Positions 24,988-34,799 are shown, numbered from the stretch's first letter. The stretch is DNA of 41,718 nucleotides from DASQPR01 sp035713725 (GCA_035713725.1 DASTMZ010000068.1:1-41718), one strand, 5' to 3'. The notes: generated by a model not told the origin, from the letters alone. Numbers and translations are program-made.

Positions 24988-26439
24988 TCACTGAGACGGC
25001 GCAGCCGCCGGAGCGGACGGCGGAGTCGACGGTGCAACCGGGCCACCGAGGTTGTGCGGCTGCGTACCCGTTGCCGTCACGTAGTTGCCCGACGTGCAGT
25101 CGATGCCCGGCTCCATGGACGCGTTGACGCGCAGATCCTGGACGAACTTGTCGATCCGCGAATCAGACGCGCTGTTGACCTTCAGCTGGAAGCCCCACGC
25201 CTGCAAGGAGATCGGCGAGCTGAGTCCCGGGTAGGGACTCATGAGGATGAAGTCCGAATACTTCTTCACCTCGGCGGTCAACTGCGCGATCTGGCTTGCC
25301 GGCAGGCCCGGGCGGTACGTGATCCACACCGAGCCGTGCTCCAGCGCGTGCACCGCGTTCTCGTTCGCGATCGGCGCGTTATATACGTCCGCCGCACAGC
25401 GCTGGTAGTTCGGGTTGTGATCGCCGCCGACCGGCGGGCTCACCTTGTAGTTGACGACGCCCGTCACGTGGTTACGGGTGAGCATCGCCGGGTCCTTCTT
25501 GCGGTAGTCCACGACGCCGGAGATCTTGTCGGCGCGCTGCTCGAACGTGAGGCCGTTCTCGTAGATGGCGTATCCGCCATAGCCCACGATCACCAGGAAC
25601 ACCACGATCGCACCGGTGACGAGCGAGATCCGTGACCAGTTACGCGTCTTCGCGACGACGACCTGCGGAGGGCGCCGGCCGCCGTGACCGCCGGGGGAGC
25701 CGCCCGGCCGGCGTACCGGCTGACCGCCGACGTTCCGACCCGCCACTTTCGCCGGAGCCTTCGAGGCAGCCTTTGCCGGCGCCTTCGAGGGCGCCTTCGA
25801 CGGGCGCGTCTTCGAGCCGCCCTTGGCCTGCGCCGCCCGCTGCTGCGCGGCCGCGCGGGCCGCGGCTGCCTTGCCCGGTGCGGTCGTTGGCGCCGACTTC
25901 GCCGGCACCCCCTTCCCAGGAGCAGCCTTGCCGGGCACCGCCTTGCCCAGCACAGCCTTGGCACCCGCGGCCTTCTTCGCCGGCGTGGTCCCCGCGCCGC
26001 CGGCCGTTCCGGTCCTACCAGCCGTCCCGCTCTTGCCCGCCGGGCCGCCCCGGTCACGCGTGCCGGCCGAGCGGCGCGCGCCGGCGCCGCGCTGCCCGGA
26101 GCCACGACTCACGGCAACCGAAGCATCGTCCTCGGACTCGTCGTCATCGTCGGAGTCGTCCCCGTCCAAGTCGTCGTCTTCGTCGTCGTCGAGATCGTCG
26201 TCGTCCTCGTCCTCGTCCTCGTCGTCGGACTCGTCCTCGTCCGTGTCGAGCTCGTCCTCGTCGAGGTCCGCCACGGTGGAGTCCGCATCGAGGGACGAGT
26301 CGTCCACGTCAACAGAGTCGGTCTCGAGAGACTCGTCGGCAGCGCGGTTCTTCGGTGCCTTGCCCGCGCCGGCGACGGCCTTACGAGTGATCCGGATTAC
26401 GCCCGATTCGCGGTTGTTGCCGCCCTGGGGGGTGGTCAT
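24988..26439 (-). CDS. DUF3105 membrane protein with acidic and basic low-complexity N-terminus
   Basis: 483 residues from ATG 26439; an in-frame TTG at 26463 is less likely. The cytoplasmic N-terminus is unusual. Residues about 46-106 are nearly all Asp, Glu and Ser, and about 115-260 are Lys/Ala/Pro/Gly-rich with repeated KAPGK/APAKA units. One membrane segment follows (ISLVTGAIVVFLVIVGYGGYA, about 273-295). The DUF3105 domain is outside the cell. It contains HVTGVVNYKVSPPVGGDHNPNYQ, the HALEHGSVWITYRPG motif, and two further Cys residues. Function is unknown; the conserved His and Cys suggest metal binding. It is divergent from argS and upstream of the DUF305 gene, 109 bases apart. Confidence 0.9.
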   Translation of the reverse strand: MTTPQGGNNRESGVIRITRKAVAGAGKAPKNRAADESLETDSVDVDDSSLDADSTVADLDEDELDTDEDESDDEDEDEDDDDLDDDEDDDLDGDDSDDDDESEDDASVAVSRGSGQRGAGARRSAGTRDRGGPAGKSGTAGRTGTAGGAGTTPAKKAAGAKAVLGKAVPGKAAPGKGVPAKSAPTTAPGKAAAARAAAQQRAAQAKGGSKTRPSKAPSKAPAKAASKAPAKVAGRNVGGQPVRRPGGSPGGHGGRRPPQVVVAKTRNWSRISLVTGAIVVFLVIVGYGGYAIYENGLTFEQRADKISGVVDYRKKDPAMLTRNHVTGVVNYKVSPPVGGDHNPNYQRCAADVYNAPIANENAVHALEHGSVWITYRPGLPASQIAQLTAEVKKYSDFILMSPYPGLSSPISLQAWGFQLKVNSASDSRIDKFVQDLRVNASMEPGIDCTSGNYVTATGTQPHNLGGPVAPSTPPSAPAAAPSQ

Positions 26440-26611
26440 GCTCACTTGGGGCCTCTTGGTCAAGGTCAGGGGTCAGAACGGAATGGCCGGGGAGTTGGCT
26501 TCCGGGCTGGCTGACCGGTCCGCCGATGGCCGTACTGCCGGCGAGTCCGCATCGTGATAATCGCGCCCGTCGCCGTCAAGTCCGCGAGTCTACCCCCGTT
26601 AGCATGGAACG

Positions 26612-28270
26612 GTGACTCCCGCCAACCTGGCCGAAACCGTACTGATCGCGGCCAATGCTGTGCTCGCCGAGCGCGACCTCGACACGTCTGTGCTGCCCGA
26701 ATCGACGACGGTCGAGCGCCCGCGAAACCCGGAGCACGGCGACTACGCATCGACGATCGCGCTCACCGTTGCCAAGCGCGTCGGGCTCGCCCCGCGGGAG
26801 TTCGCGCAGGCGCTCGCCGACCGGTTGGTCTCGTCGCCCGGCATTACGGCGGTCGAGGTCGCCGGGCCGGGCTTCCTCAACATCCGGCTCGACGCCAGCG
26901 CCACCGGTGAGGTCGCGCGCGTCGTGGTCTCGCAGGGCGACGCGTACGGCACGAACGACTCGCTCGCCGGCCAGACGCTGAACCTCGAGTTCGTCTCGGC
27001 GAACCCGGTCGGGCCGCTGCACATCGGGCACGTACGGTGGGCCGCCGTCGGCGACGCCCTCGCTCGGCTGCTGCGGGCGTCCGGCGCGGCGGTCGGCACC
27101 GAGTATTACTTCAATGACGCCGGCACCCAGATCGACCGGTTCGCCGAGTCGCTGCTCGCCGTGGCCAAAGGCGAGCCGACCCCGGAGGACGGGTACCACG
27201 GCGAATACGTCGGCGAGATCGCGGCGCAGGTCGTCACGAAGACGCCTGACGTCCTGTCGAAGCCAGTCGATGAGGCGCTGGCCACGTTCCGCGTCGAGGG
27301 CATCGCGCTGATGTTCGACGAGATCAAGGCATCGCTGGCGAGCTTCGGCGTGCACTTCGACGTCTACTTCAACGAGAGCGCGCTGCACGAGCGCGGCGAG
27401 CTGGCCAGTGCGCTGCAGCGGCTGACCACCGAGGGTCACACGTACGAGTCAGATGACGCGATCTGGTTGCGTACCACCGATTTCGGCGACGACCGCGACC
27501 GCCCGTTGATTCGGCGGACCGGCACGCCCACCTATTTCATGGCCGACTGCGCCTACTACCTCGACCGCCGCGAGCGCGGCTTCGACCGGATCGTCATCAT
27601 GCTCGGCGCCGACCATCACGGTTATATCGGCCGGATGCGCGCGGTCGCCGCGTGCTTCGGCGACAAGCCGGACGAGACGATCGAGATCCTGATCGGCCAG
27701 TTCGTGAACCTGTTCAAGGGCGGCTTGCCGGTGCGGATGTCCAAGCGTGCCGGCGCGGTTGTCACGCTTGAGGACATGGTCGACGCGATCGGCGCCGACG
27801 CGGCCCGCTACGCGCTCGCGCGCTACTCCGTCGACTCGCCGATCGACCTCGACCTCGACCTGTGGGCGCGGCGCAGCAACGACAACCCGGTCTACTACGT
27901 GCAATACGCGCACGCCCGGATCGCCAGCCTGCTGCGGAACGCCGCCGAGATCGGTGCGACAAAGGGCGACGACTTCGATCCCTCGCTGCTGTCGCACGAC
28001 CGCGAGGCGGATCTGCTGAAGGCGTTGGCTGAATACCCGACGGTCGTGGCCACCGCGGCGGAGTTGCGCGAGCCGCACCGGGTCGCGCGTTACCTCGAGG
28101 ACCTCGCCGGTGCGTGGCACCGCTTCTACGACGCGGCTCGCGTTCTGCCGCAAGGCGACGAGCCGATCACTGACCTCACGCACGCGCGGCTGTGGCTCGT
28201 CGAGGCGGCGCGCATCGTATTCGCGAACGGCCTGCGCCTGCTCGGCGTCTCGGCACCGGATCGCATGTGA
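26612..28270 (+). CDS. argS: arginyl-tRNA synthetase
   Basis: 552 residues, GTG start. Class I synthetase that charges tRNA-Arg in the cytoplasm. The HIGH motif is intact at residues 137-140 (GPLHIGHVRW). The equivalent of KMSKS is RMSKRAG with Lys378. The N-terminal tRNA-binding (Arg-S N) domain (NPEHGDYAST, VEVAGPGFLNI) and the C-terminal anticodon-binding helical domain (YYVQYAHARIASLLRNA) are both present. It is the first gene of the long series, overlapping lysA by GTGA. Confidence 0.97.
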   Translation: MTPANLAETVLIAANAVLAERDLDTSVLPESTTVERPRNPEHGDYASTIALTVAKRVGLAPREFAQALADRLVSSPGITAVEVAGPGFLNIRLDASATGEVARVVVSQGDAYGTNDSLAGQTLNLEFVSANPVGPLHIGHVRWAAVGDALARLLRASGAAVGTEYYFNDAGTQIDRFAESLLAVAKGEPTPEDGYHGEYVGEIAAQVVTKTPDVLSKPVDEALATFRVEGIALMFDEIKASLASFGVHFDVYFNESALHERGELASALQRLTTEGHTYESDDAIWLRTTDFGDDRDRPLIRRTGTPTYFMADCAYYLDRRERGFDRIVIMLGADHHGYIGRMRAVAACFGDKPDETIEILIGQFVNLFKGGLPVRMSKRAGAVVTLEDMVDAIGADAARYALARYSVDSPIDLDLDLWARRSNDNPVYYVQYAHARIASLLRNAAEIGATKGDDFDPSLLSHDREADLLKALAEYPTVVATAAELREPHRVARYLEDLAGAWHRFYDAARVLPQGDEPITDLTHARLWLVEAARIVFANGLRLLGVSAPDRM

Positions 28271-29670
28271 CCGCGGTTCTCACGCCCGACTGGTTGCGAG
28301 CGCCCGACGACGTCAACGCGCTCGTGCCGCGGTTCTGGCCGCGGAGCGTCGCGCGCGGCCCGGACGGCGTGCTCACCGTCGGCGGCCTGCGGGTCGACGA
28401 GTTGGCCAAGACCTTTGGCACCCCGGTGTACGTGTTGGACGAGGCGGACCTCCGTGCCCGCTGTCGCGAGTTCTCGGACGCGTTCGGTGCGGACGTCGCC
28501 GGCGCCTCGGGCCGCGACCAGGAGCGCGCGGCGCAGATCTACTACGCCGGCAAGGCGTTCCTGTGCAAGGCAGTGGTACGGATCGTCGCCGACGAAGGAC
28601 TGTCGCTGGACGTGTGCTCGGGCGGCGAGTTAGCGACAGCGCTCGCCGCTGGTCTGCCACCCGAGCGCATTGCGTTGCACGGCAACAACAAGTCCGTTGA
28701 CGAGTTAACTCGCGCCGTCGACGCCAGGGTCGGTCGGATCGTCGTCGACTCCTTCGACGAGATCGGGCGGCTCACCCGGATCGCCACCGAACGCGGGCTC
28801 ACCGGCGACGCACGGCCACGCGTCCTGTTGCGCCTCACGGTCGGCGTCGAGGCACACACCCACGAGTTTGTTGCGACCGCCCACGAGGACCAGAAGTTCG
28901 GCTTCTCGGTCGCAAGCGGAGCGGCGACCGAGGCGGTCGACACGATCGTCGCCACGGGAGCGCTCGATCTGCGGGGCTTCCACTCCCACATCGGGTCACA
29001 GATCTTCGACGCGGGCGGGTTCGAGCTTGCCGCCCGGCGCGCGCTCGCGCTGATCGCCGACGTACGCGACCGGCACGGCCTCGTGCTCGACGAGCTGGAC
29101 CTGGGCGGGGGCTTCGGCATCGCGTACACGTCACAGGACCGGCCGTTGACTCCGGCCGAGCTAGCGGCCCGGATCGACGCAGCAGTACGAGACGAGTGCG
29201 CCGCACGTGACCTGCCGTTGCCACGGCTCTCCTTCGAACCGGGCCGGGCGATCATCGGTACGTCGACGTTCACGCTCTACGAGATCGGCACCGTCAAGGA
29301 CGTCGCGGGCATCCGGACGTACGTATCGGTCGACGGCGGCATGAGCGACAACATCCGCTCGGCGCTCTACGGCGCGGCACACAGCGCGACGCTCGCCAGC
29401 CGGTCGTCGTCGGCCGCTCCGATCCTGGCCCGCGTGGTGGGAAAGCATTGCGAGAGCGGTGACGTGCTCGTGAAGGATGAGTTCCTGCCGGCCGACGTCC
29501 GTCCGGGGGACCTGCTAGCGGTGCCCGGCACTGGGGCGTACGGCCGAAGCATGGCCAGCAACTACAACCACGTACCCAGGCCGGCCGTGATCGCGGTTGC
29601 CGACGGCGAAGCGCGCGTGATCGTGCGGCGCGAGACCGAAGCGGACCTGCTCGCTCTCGACGTCGGCTGA
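28267..29670 (+). CDS. lysA: diaminopimelate decarboxylase
   Basis: 467 residues from GTG 28267 (GTGA overlap with argS). It removes CO2 from meso-diaminopimelate to give L-lysine, the last step of lysine synthesis. Seen motifs: YYAGKAFLC with Lys96 as the PLP Schiff-base lysine, GFHSHIGSQIFD, LGGGFGIAY for phosphate binding, EPGRAIIG, CESGDVL (catalytic Cys at the dimer interface) and GAYGRSMASNYN. Length is normal for actinobacteria. Neighbouring hom and thrC make another branch of the aspartate pathway. Confidence 0.97.
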   Translation: MTAVLTPDWLRAPDDVNALVPRFWPRSVARGPDGVLTVGGLRVDELAKTFGTPVYVLDEADLRARCREFSDAFGADVAGASGRDQERAAQIYYAGKAFLCKAVVRIVADEGLSLDVCSGGELATALAAGLPPERIALHGNNKSVDELTRAVDARVGRIVVDSFDEIGRLTRIATERGLTGDARPRVLLRLTVGVEAHTHEFVATAHEDQKFGFSVASGAATEAVDTIVATGALDLRGFHSHIGSQIFDAGGFELAARRALALIADVRDRHGLVLDELDLGGGFGIAYTSQDRPLTPAELAARIDAAVRDECAARDLPLPRLSFEPGRAIIGTSTFTLYEIGTVKDVAGIRTYVSVDGGMSDNIRSALYGAAHSATLASRSSSAAPILARVVGKHCESGDVLVKDEFLPADVRPGDLLAVPGTGAYGRSMASNYNHVPRPAVIAVADGEARVIVRRETEADLLALDVG

Positions 29671-29735
29671 GCCCTGCCGGCGGCACACGGGCAGAATTGC
29701 CAGGTGACGGCCGCATATCAGACCGGGAGGCGGCG

Positions 29736-31034
29736 ATGACACAGCCGGTACGGGTCGCGTTGCTGGGCTGCGGCACCGTCGGGTCGGAAGTCGTGCGCCT
29801 CATGCACCAGCAGATGACCGACTTGCAGGCCCGCGTCGGCGCGCCGCTGGAACTCGTCGGCGTCGCGGTACGGCGGCCGCACCGCGACCGTGGCGACCTC
29901 GGCATCCCGCAGTCGCTGTTCACCGCCGACGCGCTCGGGCTCGTCAAGCGCGACGACGTCGACATCGTGATCGAGGTCGTCGGCGGCATCGAGCCGGCCC
30001 GTACCTGGCTGACCGAGGCGCTGCGCCGCGGCAAGAGCGTGGTGACCGGCAACAAGGCGCTGCTCGCTGAGGACGGCGGCACGATTCACGACGCGGCCAC
30101 CGACGGCGGTGCCGACCTCTATTACGAGGCGGCCGTCGCCGGCGCGATCCCACTGCTGCGGCCGCTGCGCGAGTCGTTGCACGGCGACCGCATCACGCAG
30201 ATCACGGGCATCGTCAACGGCACCACGAACTACATCCTCTCCGCGATGGACTCCGCCGGCATGGGCTTCGAGGAGGCGCTGGACCAGGCGACCGCACTCG
30301 GGTACGCCGAACCCGACCCGACCGCCGACATCGAGGGCTTCGACGCGGCCGCGAAGGCGGCGATCCTCGCATCGCTCGCGTTCCATACCCGCGTGACGAC
30401 CGCCGACGTGTACCGCGAAGGCATCACCGAGGTGACCTCGGCCGACATGGCGAGCGCGCACACCATGGGCGCGACCATCAAGCTGCTGTGCATCGCGACG
30501 CGTACCGACGACGGCGGAGTCTCGGTGCGCGTACACCCGGCGATGATCCCGAAGTCGCATCCGCTGGCGAGCGTCGGCGACGCGTTCAACGCGGTGTTCG
30601 TGGAGGCGGAGGCGGCCGGGCAGCTCATGTTCTACGGCCGCGGCGCGGGCGGCGCGCCGTCGGCGAGCGCGGTGCTCGGCGACCTGGTTGCCGTGGCACG
30701 CAACCGAATCGCGGGGCATCGGGCGCCGAGCGAGTCCGCGTACGCGGCGCTGCCGGTACGCCCGATGGGCGAAGTGGCGACCCGCTATCACGTGAGCATC
30801 GATGTCGCAGATCGGGCCGGCGTACTCGCCGCCGTCGCCAGCGTGTTCGCGAAGCACGACGTGTCGATCGCGACCGTACGGCAATCCGGCCGCGACGCGA
30901 GCGCGCAACTCGTCATCGTCACGCACACCGCACCGGATGCCGCGCTTCGGGCAACCGTCGACGATCTGCGGTCGCTCGACGTCGTCCGGTCGATCGGCAG
31001 CGTGCTCCGCGTCGAAGGGGACGGCTCGCGATGA
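29736..31034 (+). CDS. hom: homoserine dehydrogenase
   Basis: 432 residues from ATG 29736, with a strong GGGAGG site just upstream. It reduces aspartate semialdehyde to homoserine with NAD(P)H. Rossmann motif GCGTVG is at residues 11-16. VTGNKALLAE, YYEAAVAGAIPLLRPL and GIVNGTTNYIL are the catalytic and substrate-binding segments. Residues from about 350 form an ACT domain (SIDVADRAGVLAAVASVF), the site at which threonine normally inhibits this enzyme. It overlaps thrC by ATGA. Confidence 0.97.
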   Translation: MTQPVRVALLGCGTVGSEVVRLMHQQMTDLQARVGAPLELVGVAVRRPHRDRGDLGIPQSLFTADALGLVKRDDVDIVIEVVGGIEPARTWLTEALRRGKSVVTGNKALLAEDGGTIHDAATDGGADLYYEAAVAGAIPLLRPLRESLHGDRITQITGIVNGTTNYILSAMDSAGMGFEEALDQATALGYAEPDPTADIEGFDAAAKAAILASLAFHTRVTTADVYREGITEVTSADMASAHTMGATIKLLCIATRTDDGGVSVRVHPAMIPKSHPLASVGDAFNAVFVEAEAAGQLMFYGRGAGGAPSASAVLGDLVAVARNRIAGHRAPSESAYAALPVRPMGEVATRYHVSIDVADRAGVLAAVASVFAKHDVSIATVRQSGRDASAQLVIVTHTAPDAALRATVDDLRSLDVVRSIGSVLRVEGDGSR

Positions 31035-32119
31035 ACGGGGACGCGGGCGCGTCAGCGCCTCAGCGGCGGCCGTGGCACGGCCTCATCGACGCGTACCGTG
31101 ATCGGCTGCCCGTCGGACCGGACACCGTACCCGTGACGTTGCACGAGGGGAACACGCCACTCGTACCCGCCCCGACACTCTCGGCTCGGACAGGCTGCGA
31201 CGTGTACCTCAAGGTCGAGGGCGCGAACCCGACCGGTTCGTTCAAGGATCGCGGCATGACGGTCGCCGTGACCCGTGCCGTCGAGGACGGTCAGAAGGCG
31301 ATCATCTGCGCGTCGACGGGCAACACGAGCGCGTCGGCCGCGGCGTACGCGGCCCGCGCCGGCATCTTGTGCGCCGTGTTGGTACCGCAAGGAAAGGTCG
31401 CGCTCGGCAAACTCGCGCAGGCACTCGTACACGGCGCGCGGCTGCTGCAGATCGCCGGCAACTTCGACGACTGCCTCGCGCTCGCCTCGAAGCTCGCCAT
31501 CGACTATCCAGTTACGCTCGTCAACTCGGTCAACATCGATCGTTTGCACGGCCAGAAGACCGCTGCGTTCGAGATCATCGAGGCGCTCGGCGACGCGCCG
31601 GACGTGCACTGCATGCCGGTCGGCAACGCGGGCAACATCTCGGCGTACTGGATGGGCTACACCGAAGAACTCGCCGCCGGCCGTGCCACGAAGACCCCGA
31701 AGCTCTACGGCATCCAGGCGGCCGGCGCGGCGCCGTTGGTGAGCGGGCAGGTCGTACCCGAGCCGACCACCATCGCCACCGCGATCCGGATCGGCAACCC
31801 GGCATCGTGGACGAAGGCGATCGAGGCACGGGACGGGTCCGGCGGCTCGATCTACGCGGTCACCGATCGGGAGATCCTGTCCGCGTACCGGATGCTCGCC
31901 CGTACCGTCGGGGTCTTTGTGGAGTTGGGCAGCGCGGCGAGCGTTGCTGGCCTGCTGCAGGCGGCGGAACAGGGTCGGCTACCGGCGGGCGCCCGCGTCG
32001 TCTGCACGGTCACCGGTCATGGCCTCAAGGATCCAGAGTGGGCGATCTCCACCGCGCCTACGCCGATCACGGTCGCCGCCGACGTACTCGCCGCCGCCAA
32101 GGCCCTCGACCTGACCTAG
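31031..32119 (+). CDS. thrC: threonine synthase
   Basis: 362 residues, ATG in an ATGA overlap with hom. PLP enzyme converting O-phosphohomoserine to threonine. The PLP lysine is Lys72 in TGSFKDRGM. STGNTSASAAAYA binds substrate phosphate, VGNAGNISAYW binds the cofactor phosphate, and VTGHGLKDP is the usual C-terminal signature. The length is the short actinobacterial form. thrB is not next to it but follows an inserted transporter gene. Confidence 0.97.
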   Translation: MNGDAGASAPQRRPWHGLIDAYRDRLPVGPDTVPVTLHEGNTPLVPAPTLSARTGCDVYLKVEGANPTGSFKDRGMTVAVTRAVEDGQKAIICASTGNTSASAAAYAARAGILCAVLVPQGKVALGKLAQALVHGARLLQIAGNFDDCLALASKLAIDYPVTLVNSVNIDRLHGQKTAAFEIIEALGDAPDVHCMPVGNAGNISAYWMGYTEELAAGRATKTPKLYGIQAAGAAPLVSGQVVPEPTTIATAIRIGNPASWTKAIEARDGSGGSIYAVTDREILSAYRMLARTVGVFVELGSAASVAGLLQAAEQGRLPAGARVVCTVTGHGLKDPEWAISTAPTPITVAADVLAAAKALDLT

Positions 32120-32161
32120 ACCGCAGGGCGACGCACGGTCGCCAAGATCGCGGAAAACGCG

Positions 32162-33445
32162 GTGCGGCAGGTAGTGTCTCGTCACGTGTCGAGTCCATGG
32201 ACAGTCCTTACAAGCAATAGGGACTTCCGTCGACTGTTCGGCGCGGAACTCGTCATGTTCGGCGGCGACTGGCTCGTCATGGTTCCGCTGCAAGGCCTGC
32301 TCATCGGCTTGACACACAACGGATTCCTCGGCGGCCTCGCGCTCGCCGCGGACACCGGCATCCAGGCGGTGTTGCTGCCATTCGCCGGTGTCATCGCGGA
32401 CCGGATCGACCGCCGTCGCATCATGATCACGTCGAACGTCGCGGCGTTCGTCGCGGTCCTGCTTCTTTTGTTGGTACGTACGCCGTCAACCGCGTGGCTC
32501 GGGCCCGTTGCGGTGGGCGCCGTGGCGGTGGCGAAGGCGTTCTACTCACCGGCCGCCACGGCCGCGTTGCCGAATCTCGTCGAGCCGGAGGACTTGTCCG
32601 CCGCCAACGCGATCGCCGGCAGCGCGTGGGGCACCATGGCCGTCGTCGGTTCCTCGCTCGGCGGACTGTTGAGCGCGGCATTCTCGCCGTACACGTGCTT
32701 CCTCATCACCGCGACGCTGCTGGCCGTGGCCGCGGTGCTCGCCCTCGGCGTGCGCCGGCCAATGCAGGCGCCACGCGACGCGTCCGCGACCTCGGCCGCG
32801 ACGTGGCACGCACTCCGCGAATCGGCCCGCTACATCGTGCACCGGCCGCGGGTGGCCGCGCTCGTCACCGTGAAGTCCGCGGTCGGGCTGGGCAACGGCA
32901 TCCTCGCGCTCTTCGTGGTGCTCGCCACCGAGGTCTTCGCGGTCGGTTCGATCGGCACCGGCCTGCTGTTCGCGGCACGCGGCGCCGGCGCGGTGATCGG
33001 TCCGTTGCTGTTGCGCCGTTTGCTCGGCCACGGCCGGTTGCTGCTCGCCGGACTCTCCATCTCGATGATGTTGTACGGCGTGAGCTACCTCGGCGTATCG
33101 ATCACCACGTGGTTCCCGCTCGTGCTGATCCTGGTCGTGATCGCGCACATCGCCGGCGGCGGCAACTGGACGATGTCGAACTACGCGCTGCAGGCCGAGG
33201 TGCCGGATGTGTTGCGCGGTCGGGTGTTCGCGTTCGACCAGATGATCACCATGCTCGCGATCTCGGCCAGCCTGCTCGTCGTCGGGGCGCTCGAGGGACA
33301 CGTGCCGACACGGGTACTCGTCGCCTGCTGCGGGGCGGTCACTCTGCTCTACGGCGTTGTCTGGCGACTCGTCACCTCTCGGATCCGGGGCGGCGCGGCC
33401 ACGTCGGAGGCGAGTCGGGAATACGACGCCGTCCGGACCCGTTGA
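32162..33445 (+). CDS. MFS transporter (MFS_3-like exporter)
   Basis: 427 residues from GTG 32162; GTG 32186 (giving the shorter start SSPWTVLTSNRDF) is an alternative. NRDFRRLFGAEL at the N-terminus, followed by a GDWL pair and DRIDRRRIMITSN in the loop between segments 2 and 3, fits the MFS_3 (EntS-like) exporters. About ten to twelve membrane segments are visible. The substrate is not predictable from the sequence. It sits between thrC and thrB, 42 bases after thrC and 25 before thrB, so it is probably in the same transcript. Export of threonine or homoserine would fit, but it could also be an unrelated drug exporter. Confidence 0.9.
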   Translation: MRQVVSRHVSSPWTVLTSNRDFRRLFGAELVMFGGDWLVMVPLQGLLIGLTHNGFLGGLALAADTGIQAVLLPFAGVIADRIDRRRIMITSNVAAFVAVLLLLLVRTPSTAWLGPVAVGAVAVAKAFYSPAATAALPNLVEPEDLSAANAIAGSAWGTMAVVGSSLGGLLSAAFSPYTCFLITATLLAVAAVLALGVRRPMQAPRDASATSAATWHALRESARYIVHRPRVAALVTVKSAVGLGNGILALFVVLATEVFAVGSIGTGLLFAARGAGAVIGPLLLRRLLGHGRLLLAGLSISMMLYGVSYLGVSITTWFPLVLILVVIAHIAGGGNWTMSNYALQAEVPDVLRGRVFAFDQMITMLAISASLLVVGALEGHVPTRVLVACCGAVTLLYGVVWRLVTSRIRGGAATSEASREYDAVRTR

Positions 33446-33470
33446 GGCCGCTGGCACCTACGATGTGCCG

Positions 33471-34409
33471 ATGATCCGCTTCACGGCTGGCTCGGTTCGC
33501 GTACGGGTGCCGGCCACAAGCGCGAATCTCGGCCCCGGCTTCGACACTCTCGGGCTGGCTCTGGGCATCTACGACGTCGTCACCGCGCGAGTCGTGCCGT
33601 CCGGCATCCGAGTACGAGTCTCGGGCGAAGGTGCGGGCGAACTTCCGACGGATGCGACTCACCTGGTCGCGTCCAGCGCGCTGGCAGCGTTCGACGTGCT
33701 CGGCGGGCGCCCGGACGGACTCGATATCACGTGTGCGAACGAGATCCCGCAAGCACGCGGACTCGGATCGTCGTCGGCCGCGATCGTGGCGGGCATTCTG
33801 CTCGCACGAGGCCTCGTCTTTGCCGCGGCCGCTGGGGTCGGCGCGGCGGCGTTGGACGACGCGGCCGTGCTCAGACTGGCCACCGACATCGAGGGTCACC
33901 CCGACAACGTGGCGCCGTGCATCTATGGCGGATTCACGATCGCGTGGCGCGAGACGGGCGGCGCACGAGCGGTACAGCTCCAGCCGCATCCCACTATCCG
34001 ACCGCTGCTCTTCGTACCGGCCGAACGCGGGCTGACGGCGGAGGCCCGCGCGGCACTGCCGGTCGACGTACCGCACTCGGACGCGGCCCATTCCGTAGGA
34101 CGCGCCGCGCTTCTCGTGCACGCCATAACGGCCGATCCGTCGCTGCTGTACGAGGCCACCGAGGATCGGATCCATCAGACGTATCGGGCTCCGGCTATGC
34201 CGCCGACCGCCGACCTGGTGGCCCGGCTCCGTGGTGCCGGTGTGGCTGCCGTGGTCAGTGGTGCGGGCCCGAGCGTGCTCGCACTGACGACCGAAAGCGG
34301 GCCGGGTGCCGGCATCGACGGGATCGGCGACACGCCGGGCTGGCGTCGACTGTCGCCGCCCTGTGATGTAACCGGTGCCGTGTGTGAGGTAGACTCGATC
34401 CTGCGTTGA
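33471..34409 (+). CDS. thrB: homoserine kinase
   Basis: 312 residues from ATG 33471; an in-frame GTG two codons upstream is possible. GHMP kinase that phosphorylates homoserine, giving the substrate of threonine synthase. Signatures are VRVRVPATSANLGPGFDTLG at the N-terminus, RGLGSSSAAIVAG for ATP phosphate binding (about 98-110), GHPDNVAPCIYGGF, and the C-terminal VVSGAGPSVLAL. Usually this gene directly follows thrC; here the MFS gene intervenes. Confidence 0.96.
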   Translation: MIRFTAGSVRVRVPATSANLGPGFDTLGLALGIYDVVTARVVPSGIRVRVSGEGAGELPTDATHLVASSALAAFDVLGGRPDGLDITCANEIPQARGLGSSSAAIVAGILLARGLVFAAAAGVGAAALDDAAVLRLATDIEGHPDNVAPCIYGGFTIAWRETGGARAVQLQPHPTIRPLLFVPAERGLTAEARAALPVDVPHSDAAHSVGRAALLVHAITADPSLLYEATEDRIHQTYRAPAMPPTADLVARLRGAGVAAVVSGAGPSVLALTTESGPGAGIDGIGDTPGWRRLSPPCDVTGAVCEVDSILR

Positions 34410-34799
34410 GTCGCCGCGCTGCTTGTTCGTGATGCTTGTGTGGTTTTGGCTGACACGGTGGCTAACACGGCACGGCGGCGATGTCTGGATCGCAATCTCC
34501 GCGTTGTATGTCCAAGTGAGCATTGCCGCAGGCAGACAGAGTGGTTAGGCTCTAGGGCTACAGCCGGAAGACGTGATCATTCTGGCGGCTCACCCCGTTT
34601 CCCGTAGGTTCCGCATGGCCGATCGGCCGGTAAGGTGTGCGGCCCCTACGTGGCGTCGACGGCCTGGTCTCCTCGCCCGTCGTACGTCCAGTTAACAATC
34701 GTCCGCGCCCCATTCCTGCGGCCGCGGATGCGACGAGACCCATCTGGATGTGTTTTGCCCAGGCGCGTCTCGAGCCTTATCGAGGGAGAAGGAAATCCA
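34410..34799 (+). other. rho leader and intergenic region
   Basis: 390 bases between thrB and rho with no gene. It holds a promoter candidate (34523-34551), a perfect 12-base palindrome GGCCGATCGGCC near 34617-34628, and the ribosome site AAGGA before the TTG start of rho. A leader of about 240 bases would result, and rho leaders in many bacteria carry autoregulatory termination sites. No riboswitch class was recognised. Confidence 0.5.
34523..34551 (+). promoter_or_regulatory. promoter candidate for rho
   Basis: TTGCCG (34523-34528), a 17-base spacer, and TAGGCT (34546-34551) fit the housekeeping sigma-factor consensus of actinobacteria (TTG... and TAnnnT). A start of transcription near 34558 would give a leader of about 240 bases. 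Confidence 0.45.
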
